Part shown: one piece after another, positions 1 through 7,715 of the stretch | Position numbering within the stretch: position 1 is the first letter of the stretch | Layout of the letters: every line of letters starts with the position of its first letter | NCBI GenBank assembly: GCA_002347485.1 | Contig: DDXM01000054.1 | Location: forward strand, 16,326-63,440 | DNA: 47,115 nt | Origin: Anaerolineaceae bacterium UBA2260 | GTDB taxonomy: Bacteria; Chloroflexota; Anaerolineae; Anaerolineales; Anaerolineaceae | Reading direction: 5' to 3' | Program-made: the position numbers and the translations under genes | The notes under the pieces: generated by a model | What the model saw: the letters and a program-made list of their open reading frames with translations, nothing else | Databases searched by the model: none | Told to the model about the DNA's origin: nothing

Positions 1-117
1 GACCCCGAAGCCGAGATCTTCGAGTACGCCGATTACTGTATCAGCGGAGACGCGCGGCAGATCCTTCCCGCGCTGATACAGGCGTTGAAAGCTGGCGAGG
101 AGGTCACCCATGGCTGA
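1..117 (+). CDS. etfA: Electron transfer flavoprotein alpha subunit, C-terminal end (partial)
   Basis: The window opens inside a reading frame that runs 38 codons to a TGA at 115-117. The visible tail has the typical end of EtfA/FixB: an acidic stretch followed by the ADYCISGD segment that contacts FAD, then a helix ending ALIQALKAG. In the family the alpha subunit binds FAD in this C-terminal domain and works as a heterodimer with EtfB, passing electrons from acyl-CoA or other dehydrogenases to a quinone reductase. The stop overlaps the etfB start by 8 bases, which suggests translational coupling. The start lies outside the window, so length and bifurcating type cannot be judged. Confidence 0.85.
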   Translation, partial: DPEAEIFEYADYCISGDARQILPALIQALKAGEEVTHG

Positions 118-907
118 ACCGCGCATTGTGGTATGCGTAAAGGTGGTGCCTAAGCCTGAGGAGGTGCGCGTCAACCCCGAGACGCGTCTGCTTGACCGCG
201 CCAGTGCACGCGCCGAGATCAACCCGCCGGATATGAACGCCCTCGAACTGGCTTTGTCCCTCAAAGACCGTTATGGCGGCACGGTCGAGATCCTTACCAT
301 GGGACCGCCGTATTTTGAGCCCACGTTGCGCGTCGGGCTGGCGATGGGCGCAGACTGTATCACCCTGCTCAGCGACCGCGCGTTTGGCGGCGCAGACACG
401 CTGGCGACCACTTACACCCTGACGCAGGGCATCCGCAAGCTGGGTGCGGTCGACCTGGTAATATGCGGCGAGGAATCCTCCGACGGCGCTACCGGGCAGG
501 TACCCCAGGGACTGGCAGAGTGGTTGGACTGGCCGCAGCTCACCTTATTGACAGCGATCGAGCTGGACCTCAAAACCCGCGCCGCCCGCGGTCGGCGCTC
601 GATCCATGGCGGTTATGAACTGCTGGAAGTACCGCTGCCCTGCGTCGTTTCGGTCAAATCAGCCTGCAACGAGCCACGCTTCATGGATTACCGCCTGAAA
701 GCCAAAGCGGCGGAAGCGCAGCGATTCACCGTCTGGAACGCTGAAGCGCTTGGCACTGACCCGCAATACACAGGCCAGGCCGGCTCACCCACCATCGTCT
801 CCGGTTTGGCGGAAGCCAGCACCCGCGAGCGCCGCCGGGAGAAGATCACGGGAACACCCGAGGAGATCGCGCGCGCTCTCGCAAAGGTGATCAAAGAAAG
901 TATATAA
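110..907 (+). CDS. etfB: Electron transfer flavoprotein beta subunit
   Basis: A 265-residue protein of normal EtfB/FixA length. It begins with the VCVKVVPKPEEV strand of the family, followed by the NPPDMNALELAL segment, the TMGPP nucleotide-binding turn, and the VICGEESSDGATGQVP signature in the middle. EtfB binds AMP or, in bifurcating types, a second FAD, and pairs with EtfA as a soluble electron carrier. The start ATG lies inside the etfA stop region (8-base overlap), so the two are made together. The electron donor is not encoded nearby. The GlpD-like and AGPS-like flavoproteins at 10555-13911 are in a different operon, and a link to them would be speculation. Confidence 0.93.
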   Translation: MAEPRIVVCVKVVPKPEEVRVNPETRLLDRASARAEINPPDMNALELALSLKDRYGGTVEILTMGPPYFEPTLRVGLAMGADCITLLSDRAFGGADTLATTYTLTQGIRKLGAVDLVICGEESSDGATGQVPQGLAEWLDWPQLTLLTAIELDLKTRAARGRRSIHGGYELLEVPLPCVVSVKSACNEPRFMDYRLKAKAAEAQRFTVWNAEALGTDPQYTGQAGSPTIVSGLAEASTRERRREKITGTPEEIARALAKVIKESI

Positions 908-928
908 TTGTTTTTGACATAATACACG

Positions 929-966
929 ACTCCCCGGAACTTCCCCTGGGGAGTTAAATTTTTTGA
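929..966. terminator. Terminator between convergent etfB and small membrane gene
   Basis: A 7-bp stem ACTCCCC (929-935) pairs with GGGGAGT (948-954) around a 12-base loop and is followed on the plus strand by TAAATTTTTT. It lies between the etfB stop and the stop of the convergent gene at 969, so it can end both transcripts. Confidence 0.7.
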
Positions 967-968
967 TT

Positions 969-1214
969 TTACTTTCCAGATTCCCGGCCGTGAAGCTCCT
1001 CGAGCAATGGAACGATATCGGAAAAGCCGACCGACAGCAGGTGGATGATCTCCGCCATCCCCAGAACGATTGCCCCGGCGACGAAGCTGGACCCCCAGCA
1101 AATGAGCGCGGCAGGGATGTTGCTGGTGACCAGCAGGATCAACGCGGCGAGTGTGCCGAGGATGAAGACGATCCAGGAAACGGTTTTGAGTAATTTTGCG
1201 ACTTCGTTTTTCAT
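969..1214 (-). CDS. Small membrane protein, two transmembrane segments
   Basis: An 81-residue protein with a short charged N-terminus, two hydrophobic helices (about residues 12-30 and 33-56) and a charged C-terminal tail ending in HGRESGK. A GGAGG Shine-Dalgarno sequence sits 5 bases before the ATG on the minus strand (complement of 1215-1225), which supports it as a real gene. I do not recognise the family. Small two-helix proteins of this type are usually inner-membrane proteins of unknown role. It converges on etfB and shares a terminator with it. No partner gene is visible. Confidence 0.6.
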   Translation of the reverse strand: MKNEVAKLLKTVSWIVFILGTLAALILLVTSNIPAALICWGSSFVAGAIVLGMAEIIHLLSVGFSDIVPLLEELHGRESGK

Positions 1215-1330
1215 GAGTCCTCCGTTTTAAGACAATCATACTGGAAAATATAATTCTGCTGAATAAACCCGCCGAATCCTGCCGAATCCTTGCGGGATAG
1301 CCTCAGGCATGTTAAAATCTGCACTGCTTT

Positions 1331-1416
1331 AGGGCACGTGGCTTCGCAGATTCCCATAGGGAACGGCGGGTAGAGCGCCAGTAACTTAACAATTTTCGTA
1401 AGGGCGCGTGGCTTCG
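1331..1416. repeat. Short direct repeat in a gene-free stretch (1215-1629)
   Basis: The 415 bases between the small membrane gene and the nuclease-like gene hold no convincing coding region. They contain a 16-base element, AGGGCRCGTGGCTTCG, twice (1331-1346 and 1401-1416), 70 bases apart with one difference. The first 12 bases match the 5' end of the tRNA-Val gene at 3712-3724 (AGGGCGCGTGGCT), but no tRNA can be folded here. They could be degenerate tRNA-derived fragments or chance. Confidence 0.35.
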
Positions 1417-1629
1417 GCCGCCCGCAAGAGAGAGTTCTCAATGCCGAGCAGAGCTGTTGATAATTGTAGGGAACTTGAAGGGATGATGCTCTCGATTGCT
1501 GTTTGCTCAACGATTGCGTTTTCTTTTTGTGTCCGGTTTTTGGGGGTCAGTTCACTCGGCGGTTTAATATTTCCTGTATACTCTACTTAGAAGAGTTCGT
1601 TAGTTTAGTATTGATTACGAGAAGATCAA

Positions 1630-2808
1630 ATGAAATCAAAACCTTTCTTGATCAAGGCTGACGGGGATGAACTGGCACTGGAACCAATCCAACAGAATGC
1701 AGCAATTCACCAGGAAAGCTGGTTACAAAGGCTTCTCCAGGATCATCCACAGATCCTTCCAGTAGATGAAATCGAGCCCATTTTTTCACCCTTAATATCA
1801 ATTGGTCGGGAGATCTCCACTGATGTAGGTCAAATTGATAATCTCTTTATCAGTAGGTCGGGTTATCTCGTTCTAGTGGAAACCAAGTTATGGAGTAATT
1901 CTGAAGCTAAAAGAGAAGTTATCGCTCAAGCGATCGACTATGGCAGCGCGTTGTCGAAATGGTCGTTTCAACAATTGGATGATTTGACACGTAAGAGAAC
2001 TGGCAAGGGATTGTTAGAGTTGATCCAATCATCCTTTGACGCTGATCCAGAAGATACAGTCACAGAAGACATGATTGCTCGGAACTTACGCCTAGGACGC
2101 TTCCTGATTTTGGTGGTCAGCGAAAAAATCCGTGAATCCTTGATAGATATGCTTAACTTCACCAACCGTTATCCACACCTAGCTACAAATGTGGGATTGG
2201 TAGAATTACAGTGTTATGCGATGCCAAGTAATCCCAAGGATATTCTTGTCGTACCTTCAATAGTAGCGAAAACAGAGATTATTGAACGATCTATTGTGCA
2301 GGTGAACCTTGTGCCGAATGTCGAACACCAGCTTTTCATTGAACAGATAAAGGATAAGAAGGATAAACGCCAAGGGAGAACCCCACTTACTGAAGACGCA
2401 TTCTGGGAATTACTACAACGACAGTCCCCTGAAAGCATTGGTAATGCCCATCTGATTATCAATCACATGAGCGAGATACCCCAGGTAGTTTTGAGAATGA
2501 GACAATCTGCCATCTCATCCAGGCTACTCCTGCCAGACAGCGACCAAAAAATTTCTCTATTCTTCATTACCACCGCGGGTACTGTGGAGTACTGGCCTGA
2601 AACTGTCCTCAGTCAGTTCAGAAACGCTGGACTTGATACGGCTCTAGCAGAGGAATACCGTAACCGTCTATCGAATGTTCTTAAAATGAAGCGTCCTAGT
2701 CTTTCTATTTATTATCCGGTAGCAAAAATTGATGTCCCAGCTTTACTATCCATTGTGGATGATTTTGTAAACGGAACGGTTAGCGCCGAGCAAAAGCAAG
2801 AGGGATAG
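1630..2808 (+). CDS. PD-(D/E)XK nuclease-like protein
   Basis: A 392-residue protein. After an N-terminal helical part with ESWLQRLLQDHPQILPV, it has a nuclease-like core: D70 in VGQIDNLF, then E84 and K86 in LVLVETKLW, then a helix with REVIAQAIDYG (about 95-105). This D-x13-ExK pattern followed by a QxxxY helix is that of PD-(D/E)XK phosphodiesterases; I recognise the pattern, not a named family. The rest (about 180-392) is helical with no motif I know. Base composition is more AT-rich than the etf or sulfur genes, and a second nuclease-like gene follows at 2931, so the pair may be a transferred defence remnant. The start lacks a strong ribosome-binding site. Confidence 0.7.
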   Translation: MKSKPFLIKADGDELALEPIQQNAAIHQESWLQRLLQDHPQILPVDEIEPIFSPLISIGREISTDVGQIDNLFISRSGYLVLVETKLWSNSEAKREVIAQAIDYGSALSKWSFQQLDDLTRKRTGKGLLELIQSSFDADPEDTVTEDMIARNLRLGRFLILVVSEKIRESLIDMLNFTNRYPHLATNVGLVELQCYAMPSNPKDILVVPSIVAKTEIIERSIVQVNLVPNVEHQLFIEQIKDKKDKRQGRTPLTEDAFWELLQRQSPESIGNAHLIINHMSEIPQVVLRMRQSAISSRLLLPDSDQKISLFFITTAGTVEYWPETVLSQFRNAGLDTALAEEYRNRLSNVLKMKRPSLSIYYPVAKIDVPALLSIVDDFVNGTVSAEQKQEG

Positions 2809-2930
2809 AGCGACCTCAGAAAGGGTTAAAAAGAAAGCCTATTGCTAACCAGGAGATTTTCAAATTGGAGTGTTTCATTACGATCGGTAGGTAAATTTGA
2901 TCTATAGGAAGTTTTAATCAGGTAGTTTTC

Positions 2931-3467
2931 ATGACGAATAACATTGAACCATTGGAATTCTGGAAATGGGCTTTCTCAGACTTCCTTTCTAATGCCCTGC
3001 GCGGTGTGTTGGCGGAATTCATCGTCGCCAAGGCAATGGATTGCACCGACGTTCAGAGGACAGAGTGGGATGCGTATGATGTCATAACGAGTGATGGAAT
3101 AAAAATCGAGGTCAAATCATCCGCCTATCTACAATCCTGGCATCTGGAATAACTTAGTGCTATTCGCTTCGATATCGAGCAGAAAAAATCTTGGAGTGCT
3201 GCAACTAATACCTCACTCCAAGAAGCTACAAGAACAGCCGATGTTTATGTTTTTTGCATTTTTAACGCGGTAGATCGGGCAATCGCTAATCCACTAGACT
3301 TAAGTCAATGGTTATTTTTGGTTTGCTCATCTAAGTTTCTAAACGAGAGATACCAAGGACAAAAATCAGTGTGCCTATCCTCATTGGAAAAACAAAACTT
3401 AAGGCAGATTTCGTATGATGAACTTTCCACAGGCATTAGAAACACTTTTTCAAGTATTGTCACCTGA
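2931..3467 (+). pseudogene. PD-(D/E)XK-type nuclease-like gene broken by one in-frame stop
   Basis: The frame from ATG 2931 runs to TGA 3465-3467 (178 codons) with a single in-frame TAA at 3150-3152 (codon 74). Before the stop it has E29 in a helix (RGVLAEFIV), D50, and E60-V-K62 in IEVKSSAYLQSW, a PD-(D/E)XK active-site pattern. After the stop the same frame continues without a shift and still reads like a folded protein (IRFDIEQKKSW, then ADVYVFCIFN and QWLFLVCSS). The family usually has such a beta-rich second half directly after the LQSW motif, so I read this as one gene inactivated by a point nonsense mutation. A sequencing error or stop readthrough are alternatives. No reading-frame change is needed. 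Confidence 0.7.
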
Positions 3468-3494
3468 CGTCCACTCTGCGTCAAAACTATTCAA

Positions 3495-3516
3495 CCGCCT
3501 CTCGGCGGGTTTTCTT
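3495..3516 (+). terminator. Terminator after the broken nuclease gene
   Basis: Stem CCGCC (3495-3499), loop TCTC, stem GGCGG (3504-3508), followed by GTTTTCTTT. It lies 27 bases after the pseudogene stop. Confidence 0.65.
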
Positions 3517-3560
3517 TGCTAGACACCCCCCCTCGGCAAATATTCTTAATCATAACCTTG

Positions 3561-3600
3561 GTTAACAAGTCAACACTGTTAACAAGTCAACCTTGTTAAC
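3561..3600. repeat. 17-bp tandem direct repeat containing GTTAAC palindromes
   Basis: GTTAACAAGTCAACACT (3561-3577) is repeated as GTTAACAAGTCAACCTT (3578-3594), and a third GTTAAC follows (3595-3600). The 17-bp period places palindromic GTTAAC boxes at regular intervals, immediately upstream of and partly over the -35 region proposed for the tRNA promoter. The arrangement looks like an operator array or iteron, but no regulator is known for it. Confidence 0.6.
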
Positions 3601-3621
3601 TTTCGCTCGCTATGATAAAAT
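3593..3621 (+). promoter_or_regulatory. Likely sigma-70 promoter of the tRNA-Val gene
   Basis: TTGTTA (3593-3598) and TAAAAT (3616-3621) are separated by 17 bases, about 90 bases upstream of the tRNA. The -35 overlaps the last copies of the 17-bp repeat, so a protein bound there could affect transcription. This is predicted from sequence only. Confidence 0.5.
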
Positions 3622-3712
3622 CTCAAGTACGCAAGGCTTTTGGTTTTCTATGTTTGGAAGGTTGAGCTAAAGTTAGCAAAACATCCAAAAATCGGGAACT
3701 GTGAGTACTCAA

Positions 3713-3778
<66 letters not shown>

Positions 3779-3786
<8 letters not shown>

Positions 3787-4327
3787 CCTCACCTAAGCCA
3801 CCCGCAATGGGTGGCTTTTCATATCCGTTTGGTCTGTGCTGGCAAGTGCAGCCAGTGTTTCCGTCCTGTGAAAACCGCACAGGACTACAAGGTTCGAGTC
3901 CCCGAGCGTTTTGTGCGAGTGCTGGCGTGATCTTCGCCAGTATATCGCGCCCACCTCACCTAAGCCACCCGCAATGGGTGGCTTTTCATATCCGTTTGGT
4001 CTGTGCTGGCAAGTGCAGCCAGCATTTCCGTCCTGTGAAAACCACACAGGACTCCAAGGTTCGAGTCCCCGAGCGTTTTGTGCGAGTGCTGGCGTGATCT
4101 TCGCCAGTATATCGCGCCCACCTCACCTAAGCCACCCGCAATAGGTGGCTTTTCATATCCGTTTGGTCTGTGCTGGCAAGTGCAGCCAGTGTTTCCGTCC
4201 TGTGAAAACCGCACAGGACACCAAGGTTCGAGTCCCCGAGCGTTTTGTGCGAGTGCTGGCGTGATCTTCACCAGTATATCGTGCCCACCTCACCTAAGCC
4301 ACCCGCAATGGGTGGCTTTTCATATCC
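3779..4327 (+). repeat. 167-bp tandem repeat carrying the tRNA-Val 3' end and terminator (3.3 copies)
   Basis: The unit starts with the tRNA acceptor 3' strand CGCGCCCACC (3779, again at 3946, 4113 and, changed to CGTGCCCACC, at 4280), at an exact 167-base period. Each unit then has a Rho-independent terminator, a hairpin CTGGC/GCCAG, a second hairpin GTCCTGTG/CACAGGAC with a 7-base loop, a T-loop-like GGTTCGAGTCCCC, and a hairpin CTGGCG/CGCCAG. The last copy stops after the terminator at CATATCC (4327). Copies differ by only a few substitutions, so the amplification is recent or homogenised. Open frames across it are by-products of the periodicity. The remaining bases to 4401 hold only a possible -10 (TATACT, 4373-4378). 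Confidence 0.9.
3795..3820 (+). terminator. tRNA-Val terminator, repeated at +167, +334 and +501
   Basis: Perfect 9-bp stem AAGCCACCC (3795-3803) and GGGTGGCTT (3809-3817) with loop GCAAT and a T run. The same hairpin recurs at 3962-3987, 4129-4154 (one mismatch, loop side GCAATA) and 4296-4321, giving four consecutive terminators. Confidence 0.85.
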
Positions 4328-4401
4328 ATAAATTGCCTCCCCAATAAAACCGGGAATTACCCCGCTTTGATTTATACTATTCACATTCATTGCAGCAGGG
4401 T

Positions 4402-5463
4402 ATGACATTGAATAAAAGAATCAAGTCGCTCTTGAACCGCCTTCCATTGCCTGCCCCCCTCAAGACCAGGCTTCGTTTGATTATTCACAAATCAAATGCG
4501 GCGCATCATTCGTGTTCTCAACGATCATCAGATTTCTTCCGGCGCAGGGTCCTGCAAAAACTCAAAAGAGCCGCCTTCACGCTGACCCAATGGCTGCTGA
4601 ACTACCCCAGCGAGCGCGCCATCTTCCAATCCATTCACGGCTACCCGCTTAACCTCAGGCATCCGCGCTCGTTCAACGAGAAGATCGTCTGGAAGAAGCT
4701 GCATGACCGCAACCCGCTCCTGCCCAGGGTGACGGACAAATTCCTTGTCAGGAACTACGTCCGCGAAAAACTGGGCGCGCAAAAAGCGGAAAAAATCCTG
4801 ATCCCGCTGCTCTTCCATAGCAAAGACCCTGCCGCCATCCCATTTGATAATTTGCCGGACTCATTCGTGATCAAACCCAATCACGCTTCAGGCAGGATCC
4901 TCATCGTGCGGAACAAGCACGAGATCGATCGAGATATTATTGTCGCCACCTGCAGGGAGTGGTTATCTGAAACGCATTATTTCTTCAGGCACGAATGGGC
5001 ATACCGGAAGATCAAACCGCTGATCCTGGTTGAAGCATTATTGCTGGAATCCGATGGCAACGTGCCCAGGGAGATCAAATTCCACATGTTCCACGGAAAG
5101 TGCAAACGCATCGTGGTGATCACCGGCAGATTTGAGGAGCTCAAACAATCCAGCTTCGACGGGGAGTGGAATTATCTCGAGACCGAAACCAGTTATCCCG
5201 TGGGACCTCCATTGCCGAAACCAGCGAATTTCGACGAAATGGTCGAACTGGCGGAAAAACTGGCGCAGGATTTCGATTATATCCGGGTGGACCTGTACGA
5301 TCTGCGCGGCCGTGTATACTTCAGCGAACTGACCAGTTACACCAACTCGGGGGATATCAACTACAAACCCACCCAGTACGATTTTGACCTGGGGGCGAAC
5401 TGGACCATCATTCCCGGCTACTGGAAGAAAAAGAACCGGCAAACCATAGAATCAAACAAATAG
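4402..5463 (+). CDS. TupA-like ATP-grasp protein, probable surface polysaccharide biosynthesis
   Basis: A 353-residue protein (357 if the upstream TTG at 4390 is used; ATG 4402 has AGGG just before it and is preferred, though the spacing is short). After a basic N-terminal region it shows the features of the TupA-like ATP-grasp family: PRSFNEKIVWKKLHDRNP, a conserved TDKFLVRNYV segment, FVIKPNHASG (ATP-binding lysine), a PREIKFHMFHGK strand and, near the end, DFDYIRVDLYD followed by FSELTSYTNSG, which carries metal-binding acidic residues. Family members are found in capsule, teichuronopeptide and polysaccharide loci, where they are thought to join amino acids or other acids to a polymer. No glycosyltransferases flank it here, so the substrate is unknown. 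Confidence 0.8.
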   Translation: MTLNKRIKSLLNRLPLPAPLKTRLRLIIHKSNAAHHSCSQRSSDFFRRRVLQKLKRAAFTLTQWLLNYPSERAIFQSIHGYPLNLRHPRSFNEKIVWKKLHDRNPLLPRVTDKFLVRNYVREKLGAQKAEKILIPLLFHSKDPAAIPFDNLPDSFVIKPNHASGRILIVRNKHEIDRDIIVATCREWLSETHYFFRHEWAYRKIKPLILVEALLLESDGNVPREIKFHMFHGKCKRIVVITGRFEELKQSSFDGEWNYLETETSYPVGPPLPKPANFDEMVELAEKLAQDFDYIRVDLYDLRGRVYFSELTSYTNSGDINYKPTQYDFDLGANWTIIPGYWKKKNRQTIESNK

Positions 5464-5626
5464 TCGATTCATATACGACCGGGCTTCCCCGCCGGTCTCC
5501 GATCTCTGGATCATCCATTTATCGGAAAATTTTAGCAATCCCTGTCGCTTCATAATTATTCTCGTTAGTGATCACAAATTTCGAACGAATGTGACAAATG
5601 TCTCCCTTTCTTTCTAACATCTTCGG

Positions 5627-5656
5627 TGTATAATATATATTAATAATCGTATATAT
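5627..5656 (+). promoter_or_regulatory. Promoter and likely ArsR operator of the sulfur-relay operon
   Basis: TATAAT (5629-5634) is a good -10; the -35 side (5606-5611) is weak. Directly downstream lies an AT-rich dyad, ATATAT (5635-5640), 10 bases, ATATAT (5651-5656), overlapping the expected start site. ArsR-family repressors typically bind such ATA-N-TAT dyads, and the ArsR gene begins 26 bases later, so autoregulation is likely. Confidence 0.5.
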
Positions 5657-5682
5657 GTATGTTCAATGCAACACGGAGTAAT

Positions 5683-6030
5683 ATGAGCGACAACTTGCGC
5701 GAAGAAGTGATGAAGATGCACGCCCAGGTGTGCAGCGGGCTGGCTGACCCCAGCCGGATATTGATCATTTACAATCTGGCTGATGGCCCGCGCTGCGTGA
5801 ACGACATCGCCGACGCCCTGGAGCTCCCCCAACCCACCGTCTCCCGCCACCTCAAGATCCTGCGCGAGCGCGGCATCGTGCGCGCCGAGCGTGTGGGGCA
5901 GAGCATCAATTATCATCTCACTGACCCGCGCATCATCCAGGCGCTCGATATCCTTCGCTCGATCCTGGCAGACCAGTTAAGAGACCAGGCGATGCTTGCC
6001 CGGCATGTGAACGAAAAAATCACCCCATAA
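5683..6030 (+). CDS. ArsR-family transcriptional repressor, probable sulfide/sulfane-sulfur sensor
   Basis: A 115-residue winged-helix protein. ATG 5683 is chosen over 5659 because GGAG lies 4 bases before it (5675-5678). Visible features: an N-terminal helix, the winged-helix core with VNDIADALELPQPTVSRHLKILRERGIV (recognition helix TVSRHLK), and a C-terminal dimerisation helix. Two cysteines, C17 (AQVCSGL) and C38 (GPRCVND), are present; the second sits near the site used for metal in ArsR itself, but the ELCVCDL metal box is missing. Because the downstream genes are an SQR-like flavoprotein, a TusE-like and a DsrE2-like protein, I infer that it senses reactive sulfur through a disulfide or polysulfide. 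It starts the operon 17 bases before the SQR gene. Confidence 0.87.
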   Translation: MSDNLREEVMKMHAQVCSGLADPSRILIIYNLADGPRCVNDIADALELPQPTVSRHLKILRERGIVRAERVGQSINYHLTDPRIIQALDILRSILADQLRDQAMLARHVNEKITP

Positions 6031-6047
6031 CAAAACGGAGAGAACGC

Positions 6048-7289
6048 ATGAAGACATTTTTGATCCTCGGCGCCGGCACCGGCGGCACCATGATGGCGAA
6101 CAAGCTGGCAAAGCGGCTTGACCCCAAAGAGTGGCAGATCATCATGGTCGACAAGGACGAGACCCACTATTACCAGCCGGGTTTCCTGTTCCTGCCCTTT
6201 GGCTATTACACCCCCGATCAGGTTAAACAGCCGAAGAAGAAGTTCGTGCCCGCCGGCGTGGAGTACATCGTCTCAGACATCGAACTGATCGAGCCCGAAG
6301 CCGGCAAGGTGACGCTCAAGAAGGATAACCGCGTCATTCACTTCGACCAGCTTCTCATCGCCACCGGCACCGACATCCACCCAGAAGAGGTGGAAGGTAT
6401 GCTCGACGGCTGGCGCAAGAACATCTTCGATTACTACACCTTTGACGGCGCTATGGCGCTGCGCGCGTTCCTCAAGGACTTCAAGGGCGGGCGGCTTGTA
6501 TTGAACATCAAGGAAATGCCCATCAAGTGCCCCGTCGCTCCCCTCGAGTTCATGTTCCTGGCGGATGCCTACTTCACCAAGCGCGGCATGCGCGACAAGG
6601 TCGAGCTGATCCTCTCCACCCCCCTCCCCGGCGCCTTCACCAAACCGGTTTCTTCGCAAATGCTCGGTGCAGTGCTGGAAAAGAAGAATATCAAAGTTGA
6701 GGCTGATTTCGACATCATGGAAGTCGACGCTGCCAACAATCTCATCCGCGGATACGATGGGCGCGAGATCCCTTACAACCTGCTGGTCGCCATCCCCACC
6801 AACATGGGCTCTGAAGTGATCAAGCGTTCAGGCATGGGCGACGACCTTTATTTTATCCCCACCAACAAGGAAACCCTGCGCTCGGAGAAATACGAGAACA
6901 TCTGGGTGATCGGCGACGCCTCCAACATCCCCGCATCGAAAGCCGGCTCTGTAGTTCATTACGCGGCGGAGACCCTCATCGAGAACATCCTCTCCGCGCT
7001 CGAAGGCAAACCCCTCAGCGCCAAATTCGATGGCCACTCCACCTGCCACATCGTCTCTGGATTCAACAAAAGCCTTCTCATCGACTTCAGCTACGACGTG
7101 GAACCCCTCACCGGTCTCTACCCCTTCCCGGTCGTTGGTCCCTTCCCGCTGCTGAAGGAAAGCTGGATCAACTACATCGGCAAATTATCCTTTAAGTGGA
7201 TCTACTGGAACATTATGCTGCGCGGGATCCCCTTCCCGCTGCCGCCGGAATACTCGATTGCTGGCAAGAAACAGGTAAAGTCCGCCTGA
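6048..7289 (+). CDS. Sulfide:quinone oxidoreductase-like flavoprotein
   Basis: A 413-residue FAD-dependent oxidoreductase. The N-terminal Rossmann motif is GAGTGG (8-13), a substrate-side segment HYYQPG follows (40-45), LLIATGT marks the second nucleotide strand (102-108), and IWVIGDASN (285-293) is the flavin-binding GD motif. Two cysteines, C161 (MPIKCPVAP) and C333 (STCHIVSG), match in position the pair that forms the sulfur-transferring disulfide of SQR enzymes. The C-terminal part has aromatic amphipathic stretches expected for membrane attachment near quinone. The family oxidises sulfide to polysulfide or persulfide and reduces quinone. Co-transcription with TusE- and DsrE2-like proteins suggests the sulfane sulfur is handed to them. 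GGAG precedes the ATG. The exact SQR type cannot be decided by eye. Confidence 0.85.
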   Translation: MKTFLILGAGTGGTMMANKLAKRLDPKEWQIIMVDKDETHYYQPGFLFLPFGYYTPDQVKQPKKKFVPAGVEYIVSDIELIEPEAGKVTLKKDNRVIHFDQLLIATGTDIHPEEVEGMLDGWRKNIFDYYTFDGAMALRAFLKDFKGGRLVLNIKEMPIKCPVAPLEFMFLADAYFTKRGMRDKVELILSTPLPGAFTKPVSSQMLGAVLEKKNIKVEADFDIMEVDAANNLIRGYDGREIPYNLLVAIPTNMGSEVIKRSGMGDDLYFIPTNKETLRSEKYENIWVIGDASNIPASKAGSVVHYAAETLIENILSALEGKPLSAKFDGHSTCHIVSGFNKSLLIDFSYDVEPLTGLYPFPVVGPFPLLKESWINYIGKLSFKWIYWNIMLRGIPFPLPPEYSIAGKKQVKSA

Positions 7290-7352
7290 ACCAACACCCA
7301 GGCGTTAGATAGTAAAAATAAATCGTTTTCAACACTAACAGGAGGAACACAA

Positions 7353-7670
7353 ATGGCAACAAAAACAATCTCAGGAGTTGAAGTGCAGGTCAATGAAGAA
7401 GGTTTCATGACCAACCCGTCCGAATGGACCAAAGAGATCGCGGCTGAGATCGCGAAAGAGGAAGGTATCGAAGCATTGACCGATGCGCACTGGAAAGTCA
7501 TCGACTTTTGTCGGGCTAACGCCGCCACTACCGGCGCTGCGCCCACGCTGCGCGGCATCACCAACGGTGCAGGCGTGAGCACCAAGGACCTCTTCGCCCT
7601 CTTCCCCAAGGGTCCCGCCAAGAAGGTCGCCAAGATCTCCGGTCTCGGCAAACCCGAAGGCTGCGTCTAA
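7353..7670 (+). CDS. tusE: TusE/DsrC-family sulfur carrier lacking the second cysteine
   Basis: A 105-residue protein of normal DsrC/TusE length. It has the family core (GFMTNPSEWTKEIA, HWKVIDFCRAN, STKDLFALFPKGPAKK) and the mobile C-terminal arm ending GKPEGCV, with the conserved penultimate cysteine C104. True DsrC proteins that work with DsrAB have a second cysteine 11 residues earlier; here that position (93) is alanine, as in TusE and other sulfur-trafficking members. An AGGAGG ribosome site lies 8 bases before the ATG. With the SQR-like and DsrE2-like neighbours it is likely a persulfide acceptor in a relay. No dsrAB, tusA or rhodanese gene is visible in the window. Confidence 0.88.
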   Translation: MATKTISGVEVQVNEEGFMTNPSEWTKEIAAEIAKEEGIEALTDAHWKVIDFCRANAATTGAAPTLRGITNGAGVSTKDLFALFPKGPAKKVAKISGLGKPEGCV

Positions 7671-7715
7671 ACCTGGTTAGCGCATTCATACTACTACTCA
7701 TAAAGGATAACTAAA

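Noticed and set aside
1211..1510. 99-residue minus-strand open frame in the gene-free stretch
   Set aside because: Cys- and Pro-rich sequence without a fold pattern or ribosome site, and it covers the short direct repeats.
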